Source: Agromyces salentinus
Lineage (GTDB): Bacteria > Actinomycetota > Actinomycetes > Actinomycetales > Microbacteriaceae
Length of the DNA: 64,000 nucleotides
Direction: 5' to 3'
Assembly (NCBI RefSeq): GCF_009749395.1
Contig: NZ_WBIR01000003.1
Location: 62,001 to 126,000 of the forward strand
Part shown: in pieces, positions 59,601-64,000 of the stretch
Layout: each line of letters starts with the position of its first letter
How positions within the stretch are numbered: the first letter of the stretch is position 1
The notes under the pieces: model-generated
The model's database searches: none
What the model saw: only the letters and a program-made list of their open reading frames with translations
Told to the model about the DNA's origin: nothing
Made by a program: the position numbers and the translations under genes

Positions 59601-59796
59601 CGCATCCGAACGGAGTCGGATCGACCGACGGCCTGGACACCGCGTACAGCTCGGCGTCGAAGATCCCGCTGTTGACCAGGATGTGGGCCTGGTGGTACTC
59701 GGCGGGGACGCTGCTGAGCCGCGTTGGAGCCACGGAGGCGACTCCCGTCGCAGCGCGAAGGGCTCGCTTTGCGGCGCTTCGAATCCTGGGACGCAC
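56650..59796 (-). CDS. Three-module glycosyltransferase (GT2-GT2-GTB)
   Basis: 1048 aa, GTG start. Module 0 (1-215) is helical. Module 1 (about 218-450) is a GT2: VSIVMPVWNREAQLLEAVESVL, LIIVDDGSDDGT, AFLDSDNNWDP and WVDYDLVLRL. Module 2 (about 468-720) is a second GT2-like domain: TSVIIAVHENGHRTALLLEDIL, VIVVDNGA, NYGHALAANVGYAL, VFLDGHSEVRSGW. Module 3 (about 770-1040) is GT-B-like: DLLFVGGPRIHEGGRQV, PFEQLSSAYRRASLVLNDHMPTMAEWGFVNNRTFDVIATGTPVLSDH, as in CgeB/GT4-type proteins. It probably adds several sugars in sequence. The order of sugars is unknown. Confidence 0.85.
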   Translation of the reverse strand: MRPRIRSAAKRALRAATGVASVAPTRLSSVPAEYHQAHILVNSGIFDAELYAVSRPSVDPTPFGCALNFLREGARQGFPLHPLIEAVYLPAPVRDQLFAGVADAVLAHLQSDAALQHAWGPLFDPRNLGQGTSAFEAFMALSGEDVLPVIPGYPDAAPTLDRARSNAIDHARMVARQRDYRLAPIRTDWDETLERDWVDSARALPLPERTDGAPLVSIVMPVWNREAQLLEAVESVLTQTFPDWELIIVDDGSDDGTYAAACDAAARDRRIIAIQVPHGGVCAARNAGLDAARGTYLAFLDSDNNWDPAFLDLACRALADTDAVGVYSALQIVDIDGAIRFRGGQVGFDDLLIENAIDMNCLLTRRAIVEQIGGFDVQLRRWVDYDLVLRLAKLGSFEYLPFRGCYYSNTLAVDRITVKEPLTWRFRVAEKAFIDWPKVEGAVAERAPDRTSVIIAVHENGHRTALLLEDILRTTGDRDIEVIVVDNGAALVAGRLIASQFADHPRVKYHRLARNYGHALAANVGYALSTGSTIVFLDGHSEVRSGWLEPLLEALGSDDAPIAAQPTITGADGTVVTAGYLYSVDQHRPSHFLANHPLQDAERAPSAIAAVTGIAFAIRADLFAEHRGFDALFRGELAAVDLCLRAQQAAPERGFVRARSTVVLHDNPRRADRVSRFENDDRQVFSRRWHGLLPAPDLSAYEAIGLSVVGTSPDVKGESGAAKPIVTRPTTSVIDPVHGEIPSLRWAIKIGAEYTRGGDGWGDVPFADDLALALRARGQDVVIDRHGAFGRSTAYLDDVVLTVRGKQPAQPHAGRINILWVISRPELVTIAEVQGFDRVFAASPLWAEWMQRRSGKRIEVLLQATHPDRFSPTGENIDAEIDLLFVGGPRIHEGGRQVVTDALSAGADLALWGPGWSKVAPAEMVRGEFLPFEQLSSAYRRASLVLNDHMPTMAEWGFVNNRTFDVIATGTPVLSDHVEGLDLFEGAVVSYQTTDELAALLADRDWIPSPEKMQEIAERIRREHSFEARAEVLLATVLGEYKLKSPQC

Positions 59797-59921
59797 GCGG
59801 GGTCCTCTCGAGTATGAGTTCTAGAAGGGGGTGACCGCGCGAAGACGGCGCCATCTGAGGACCAGGCTGCGCCGTGGTCCGGTCATCAGGGCACTCTAGT
59901 CCATTGGGGGCGCTCCGCAGA

Positions 59922-61100
59922 TCACACGAACGCGGCGCTGCCCGTGATCTTGCGGCCGACGATGAGGGTGTTCATCTCGCGCGTGCCCTCGTAGGAGTAG
60001 AGCGCCTCGGCGTCGGCGAAGAACCGGGCGACGTCGTACTCGAGCGTGATGCCGTTGCCGCCGCACGCCTCGCGTGCCCACGCCACCGTCTCGCGCATGC
60101 GGGCGGTCGTGTACGCCTTGGCGAGGGCGGAGTGCTCGTCGCGCTGCTCGCCGCGGTCGAGCATCTCGGACACGCGCACGACCATGCCGAGCGAGGCGGT
60201 GATGTTGCCGAGGCTCTTCACGAGCAGGTCCTGAATGAGCTGGTGCGAGCCGATGGTCTTGCCGAACTGCACGCGCTCGCCGGCGTACTTGACGGCCGCT
60301 TCGTACGCGCCGATCGAGGTGCCCACCGCTGCCCACGCGACTTCGGCGCGGGTCAGGCGCAGCACGCTGGCGGTGTCGCGGAACGAGTTGGCGTTCTGGA
60401 GCCGCAGTGACTCGGGCACGACGACGTTCTCGAGCGTGATGTCTGCGTTCTGCACCGCGCGCAGGCTGATCTTGCCCTGGATCTTCGACGCCGTGTACCC
60501 GGGCGTCGTCGTGGGCACGATGAAGCCCTTGACCTGGTTGTCGTCGACGTCCTTCGCCCAGATGATCGTGATGTCGCTGAAGGTCGCGTTGCCGATCCAG
60601 CGCTTCGAGCCGTTGAGCACCCAGGTGTCGCCGTCGCGCTTCGCGGTCGTGCGCAGGCCCTGCGCCGAGTCCGAACCGGACAGCGGCTCGGTCAGCCCGA
60701 AGGCGCCGAGCACCTCGCCGCTCGCGAGCTTGGGGATCCACTCCTCGCGCTGCTCCTTCGAGCCGCACACGCTGATGCTGCCGGTCGCCAGGCCGTTCTG
60801 CACGCCGACGAACGTGGCGACGGATGCGTCGACGCGAGCCAGTTCCATCGCGACGAAGCCGCGGAACACGGCCGAGTTCTCGAACGGCTTCGTCTCGTCC
60901 CAGCCGAAGGAGAGCACGCCGTGCTCGGCGAGGGGCTTCACGACCTGCATCGGGAATTCGGCGCGCTCCCAGTAGTCGCCGACGATCGGCTTGACGTCGG
61001 CCTCGAGCCAGGCGCGCAGCTCGGCGATCGCCTGCTTCTCGCGGTCGGTCAGGAGGGATTCGTACGAATAGAAGTCGCTCGCGAGCGGCTCGAAGGTCAT
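59922..61100 (-). CDS. Acyl-CoA dehydrogenase, glutaryl-CoA dehydrogenase-like
   Basis: 392 aa. FGLTEPLSGSDSAQGLRTTA and WVLNGSKRWIGNATFSD (FAD/substrate region), RVQFGKTIGSHQLIQDLL, and ACGGNGITLEYDVARFF, whose Glu is at the place of the catalytic base of glutaryl-CoA dehydrogenases. It oxidises an acyl-CoA with electron transfer to ETF. It is metabolic and looks unrelated to the glycan island. GGAG precedes the ATG, and TAGGCT on minus near 61131 is a possible -10. Divergent from manA. Substrate not certain. Confidence 0.9.
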   Translation of the reverse strand: MTFEPLASDFYSYESLLTDREKQAIAELRAWLEADVKPIVGDYWERAEFPMQVVKPLAEHGVLSFGWDETKPFENSAVFRGFVAMELARVDASVATFVGVQNGLATGSISVCGSKEQREEWIPKLASGEVLGAFGLTEPLSGSDSAQGLRTTAKRDGDTWVLNGSKRWIGNATFSDITIIWAKDVDDNQVKGFIVPTTTPGYTASKIQGKISLRAVQNADITLENVVVPESLRLQNANSFRDTASVLRLTRAEVAWAAVGTSIGAYEAAVKYAGERVQFGKTIGSHQLIQDLLVKSLGNITASLGMVVRVSEMLDRGEQRDEHSALAKAYTTARMRETVAWAREACGGNGITLEYDVARFFADAEALYSYEGTREMNTLIVGRKITGSAAFV

Positions 61101-61204
61101 GACAGCTCCAATGCGTCGTCGGATGCCACGAGCCTACGTGCGTGCTCCGAGGGCGCTCCGGCCGTTGGTAGCTTTGGGGGAAATCTCGGAAGGGGCCCTC
61201 TGGA

Positions 61205-62455
61205 ATGTTTGTGTCGATCGGCAACACTCCTCGTGACTACGCCTGGGGGTCGACGTCCGCGATCGCGGGGTTCCGTGGTGTACCCGCCTCCGGCGCACCG
61301 GAGGCCGAGCTGTGGCTCGGCGCGCACGCGGGCTCCCCGGCACGGATCCTCGATGGGAGCATCAGCGGCTACGACGATCTCGCCGGTTGGATCGCGGCGG
61401 ACCCCGAGACCGCGCTCGGCGCGGACCTCGCGGCGCGTGGCGCCCGGCTGCCGTTCCTCCTGAAGGTGTTGGCCGCCGCCGAACCGCTGTCGTTGCAGGC
61501 GCACCCCACGCCCGAGCAGGCGCGTGCAGGCTTCGCCAGGGAGGAGGCCGAAGGCCCGGAGCTCACGGCCTACGACCGCAATTACAAGGACGAGTTCCAC
61601 AAGCCCGAGCTCATCGTCGCGGTCAGCGAGACCTTCGACGCGCTGTCGGGCTTCCGCCCGCTCGAGGAGGTCGCCGGCATCCTCCGGGTCCTGCGTGAGG
61701 CGGATGCCGCGGCCGCCGAACCCCAGCCCGCTGCGCTCGAGCTGCTCGAGGCCCGGCTCTCCTCGCAGCATCCGCTCCGGGACACCGTCGAGTGGCTCCT
61801 CCGCGACGGCCGCGGCGGCGACACCGGTGAGGTGGCCTGGGTCGTCGAGCGCGTGACGTCGCTCGCGGCATCCGATCTCGCGCGCGCGTCCGAATACGCG
61901 CTCTCGTTCGAGACCGTCGCCGTGCTCGCCGAGGCCTACCCCGGCGACCCCGGCATCGTGATCTCGCTCCTGCTCAACCGGGTGCGGCTGCGCCGAGGTG
62001 AGTCGCTCTACCTGGCCGCGGGCAACATCCACGCCTACCTCGAGGGCCTCGGCATCGAGCTCATGGCTGCGAGCGACAACGTCCTGCGCGGCGGGCTCAC
62101 GCCCAAGCACATCGACGTCGACGAACTGCTCGAGGTGCTCGACTTCACGCCCATCGCACCGCCTCGCCTCGAGCCCGAGCGGCTCGGCGCCGGCGTCGCG
62201 GTGTTCCGCCCCGACGTTCCGGACTTCGTGCTGTACCGCATCGAGCCCGCGTCGGCACCGGATGCCGCGACGACGCCGATCGCGCTCGACGGCCCGGCGA
62301 TCGTGCTGGCCGAAGGCGCGAGCGTCGAGGTCCGCGGCGTGTCGGGCGCGGCATCCGTCGCCCGAGGCGAAGCGCTCTACGTCACGCCCGACGAGGCACG
62401 GCTCACGGTGACCGGCGACGGCGTCGCCTGGATCGCGACGACCGGCCCTGCCTGA
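61205..62455 (+). CDS. manA: Mannose-6-phosphate isomerase, class I
   Basis: 416 aa. PRDYAWGSTSAIAGF, AELWLGAHAGSPA, the zinc-binding region PFLLKVLAAAEPLSLQAHPTPEQA (QAHP), NYKDEFHKPELIVAVSETFDALSGFRP, and LYLAAGNIHAYLEGLGIELMAASDNVLRGGLTPKHID with its paired metal/substrate residues. It interconverts fructose-6-P and mannose-6-P, so it can feed GDP-mannose for local glycosyltransferases. A TAGCTT -10-like box lies about 30 bp upstream. Confidence 0.95.
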   Translation: MFVSIGNTPRDYAWGSTSAIAGFRGVPASGAPEAELWLGAHAGSPARILDGSISGYDDLAGWIAADPETALGADLAARGARLPFLLKVLAAAEPLSLQAHPTPEQARAGFAREEAEGPELTAYDRNYKDEFHKPELIVAVSETFDALSGFRPLEEVAGILRVLREADAAAAEPQPAALELLEARLSSQHPLRDTVEWLLRDGRGGDTGEVAWVVERVTSLAASDLARASEYALSFETVAVLAEAYPGDPGIVISLLLNRVRLRRGESLYLAAGNIHAYLEGLGIELMAASDNVLRGGLTPKHIDVDELLEVLDFTPIAPPRLEPERLGAGVAVFRPDVPDFVLYRIEPASAPDAATTPIALDGPAIVLAEGASVEVRGVSGAASVARGEALYVTPDEARLTVTGDGVAWIATTGPA

Positions 62456-62545
62456 GCCGTCCGCTCCAGTTACTACTGGGACCCCTCGTCATCCCTCGGG
62501 CACTGCCGCTCGTTCGACGTGACCGGGAAGGCGCGGCGGCTCGGG

Positions 62546-62551
62546 TAGGGT
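62546..62551 (+). promoter_or_regulatory. -10 element for acyltransferase gene
   Basis: TAGGGT ends 6 nt before the GTG at 62558, again at leaderless spacing and with no ribosome site visible. Confidence 0.4.
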
Positions 62552-62557
62552 GAGCGC

Positions 62558-63616
62558 GTGCCTCGTCTGAACAACTTCGACGCGATGCGGATCGCCGCAG
62601 CGCTAGCCGTGATCGTCGGTCACGGATTCGAGCTGACCGGGGCCGGAGCAGCGCCGAGGGTGCTCGGCGTGCCGATCCACGTGCTGGGCGTGCAGGTCTT
62701 CTTCGTCATGAGCGGGTTCCTGATCACGACGAGCTGGTTGCGGACGCCTTCGCCGCTCGCGTTCTTCCGCAACCGCGCGCTCCGGATCTTCCCCGGCCTG
62801 GTGGTCGTCGTGCTGTTGACGGTGTTCGTGCTCGGTCCGCTCGTGACAACACTCAGTGTGCCGCAGTATTTCGCGGAGCCTCGCACTTGGAGATACCTGC
62901 AGAACATCCTGCTCTGGCCGCAGTTCGATCTGCCCGGCGTCTTCCTCAATGTGCCGCACCCCGGCTCGGTGAACGGGTCTCTCTGGACACTGCCGGTCGA
63001 GTTCGCCTGCTACATCGCGGTGCCGGTCCTCCTCGCATTCACGCGCTGGCGGTTCGCCGCCGTGATCGCGTTCGCCGTGGCCGGGGTCCTGATCGACCAG
63101 TTCATCCTGAACCCGCTGATCGTCTGGGGCACGTCCCTGCAGAAGGGGGCGGACCTCTTCACCTTCTTCGCGGCCGGCATGCTCGTCGCCCTGTTGGGTC
63201 GGCGCGTCCTCCGACTCGACATCGCGATCGCCGCACTGGCCGCGCAAGTGCTGATCGCTGCCGCGTTCAATCCCATCGTCTCGCGGTGGGCGCTCTGGGT
63301 GACCCTGTCCTACGTGGTCCTGGCATTCTGCATGACCTCCACGCCGTACCTGCGTCGCGCCGCCCGCTTCGGAGATCTCTCGTACGGCCTCTACATCTAC
63401 GCGTTCCCGATTCAGCAGCTGACCGTCAGCGCATGGCCCGGATTACCGTTCGTCGCAAACCTCCTCGTGGTCATCACGCTCACCGCTGGGGCGGCGTTCG
63501 CGTCATGGCATCTCGTGGAGAAGCACGCCCTCCGGCTCAAGGCGAGACCTCGGTCGCGCACCATCGCGCCGCTGCCTGCAGAGGGCGCGGCAGCCTCGAT
63601 GGACCACGCGCACTAG
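62558..63616 (+). CDS. Acyltransferase family 3 membrane protein
   Basis: 352 aa, GTG start. It begins LNNFDAMRIAAALAVIVGHGFELTG (catalytic His). FFVMSGFLITTSW, FFRNRALRIFPGLVVVVLLTVFVLGPL, VNGSLWTLPVEFACY and a final helix ending ASWHLVEKHALRLKA follow. It is the third glycan O-acyltransferase in the window. The C-terminal tail is short. It is followed by a 214-bp gap and another glycosyltransferase. Confidence 0.92.
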   Translation: MPRLNNFDAMRIAAALAVIVGHGFELTGAGAAPRVLGVPIHVLGVQVFFVMSGFLITTSWLRTPSPLAFFRNRALRIFPGLVVVVLLTVFVLGPLVTTLSVPQYFAEPRTWRYLQNILLWPQFDLPGVFLNVPHPGSVNGSLWTLPVEFACYIAVPVLLAFTRWRFAAVIAFAVAGVLIDQFILNPLIVWGTSLQKGADLFTFFAAGMLVALLGRRVLRLDIAIAALAAQVLIAAAFNPIVSRWALWVTLSYVVLAFCMTSTPYLRRAARFGDLSYGLYIYAFPIQQLTVSAWPGLPFVANLLVVITLTAGAAFASWHLVEKHALRLKARPRSRTIAPLPAEGAAASMDHAH

Positions 63617-63830
63617 CGCGGACTACTGACGCCGCGGTGGGCGCTGGGACACACTGCTGTTCCGGCGAACCGCCCCCTGTGTATTCTTGAACGGCCGCGA
63701 GCGGAGCCACCTCGGAGGGTCGCCGGCGTCAGCTGGGCTGCTCGTGATTCTGCCGGTCCCGGTCCCGTTCATTCGCACTCGTCGCTGGCTGGTGAATCGG
63801 CGGTTTGACGAAGAGAGACAGGAGGCGCAC
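63617..63830. other. Intergenic region with possible promoter
   Basis: 214 bp without a credible gene. TATTCT at 63682-63687 could be a -10 for the gene at 63831. GGAGG at 63821-63825 is that gene's ribosome site, 5 nt before its ATG. Confidence 0.4.
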
Positions 63831-64000
63831 ATGATCCGGGACGTCCGGACCCTCGCGGCGAGAGTCGTAGGCGAACTCCGGGCGCTGGGCGGCACGGCGT
63901 TGCTTCCGGTGCGAATGGCCAAAGGTCGCCGTATGGCCCGTGCCGTGGCTCGTCACGAGAGACGAGACGGCTGGGTCTCGGTGATCATGCCGACCCGGGA
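63831..64000 (+). CDS. GT2 glycosyltransferase, N-terminal fragment (runs off window)
   Basis: ATG at 63831 with GGAGG 5 nt upstream; 56 codons are open to the window end. After a basic 45-residue leader (RVVGELRALGGTALLPVRMAKGRR in parts) it reads DGWVSVIMPTR, the start of a GT2 domain, so the chain continues outside. It extends the glycan island beyond this window. Confidence 0.7.
   Translation, partial: MIRDVRTLAARVVGELRALGGTALLPVRMAKGRRMARAVARHERRDGWVSVIMPTR

Overview
The window is high-GC DNA with dense, often ATGA-coupled genes and many GTG starts. A TAGACT-type -10 box lies only 6-8 nt before several start codons, which suggests leaderless mRNAs. This, with a core order of acyl-CoA carboxylase, Maf, BirA, PH-domain protein, GtrA, PurK, PurE and LCP, points to an actinobacterium. 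Microbacteriaceae (an Agromyces- or Microbacterium-like genome) is my best guess from gene order and style; no rRNA or other marker in the window proves it. I see no tRNA, rRNA, CRISPR array, insertion sequence or phage gene.

Layout. 1-340: N-terminus of a lipoprotein gene (minus). 433-9482: acyl-CoA carboxylase locus on the minus strand (alpha/BCCP, Maf, epsilon, beta). It is interrupted by a plus-strand block holding a TRAM/TrmA-like RNA methyltransferase and a three-gene two-component operon. A chain of hairpins at 7382-7515 sits in the convergent gap. 9591-15817: birA, PH-domain protein, an orphan DarT-like ADP-ribosyltransferase, gtrA, purK, purE and an LCP ligase. 15856-63616 is almost wholly a cell-envelope glycan island, with an acyl-CoA dehydrogenase and manA near its end. 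The final 170 bases start another glycosyltransferase.

The island has three visible parts. (i) 15856-36244: dTDP-L-rhamnose synthesis (rmlD, rmlB, rmlC, rmlA), UDP-galactopyranose mutase, GlfT1-like and GlfT2-like galactofuranosyltransferases, further GT2 enzymes, a DPM1-like/DUF2304 pair, a polytopic DUF6541-type protein, a Wzx-like flippase, an acyltransferase and a likely dTDP-L-rhamnose 4-epimerase. (ii) 36460-42823: a large secreted repeat protein, then a tightly coupled operon of an ABC polysaccharide exporter (Wzm/Wzt type), a LicD-like/methyltransferase fusion and a small coiled-coil protein. (iii) 52627 down to 42851 on the minus strand: two O-antigen-ligase-like membrane proteins, three TarS/TarP-like glycosyltransferases, an IspD/TarI-like cytidylyltransferase and an unusual SDR. 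These are followed by ugd, a GT4-like protein, a second acyltransferase, a three-module glycosyltransferase of 1048 aa, manA and a third acyltransferase.

Working model (inference). The cluster builds a rhamnose/galactofuranose wall polysaccharide that is exported by Wzm/Wzt and/or the flippase and anchored to peptidoglycan by the LCP protein. It is then decorated. The IspD/TarI-like enzyme, SDR, LicD-like fusion and TarS-like enzymes together suggest CDP-alditol synthesis, transfer of an alditol-phosphate and glycosylation of that phosphate. This is analogous in logic to animal ISPD/fukutin/FKRP and to staphylococcal wall teichoic acid. I regard it as the most novel system in the window.
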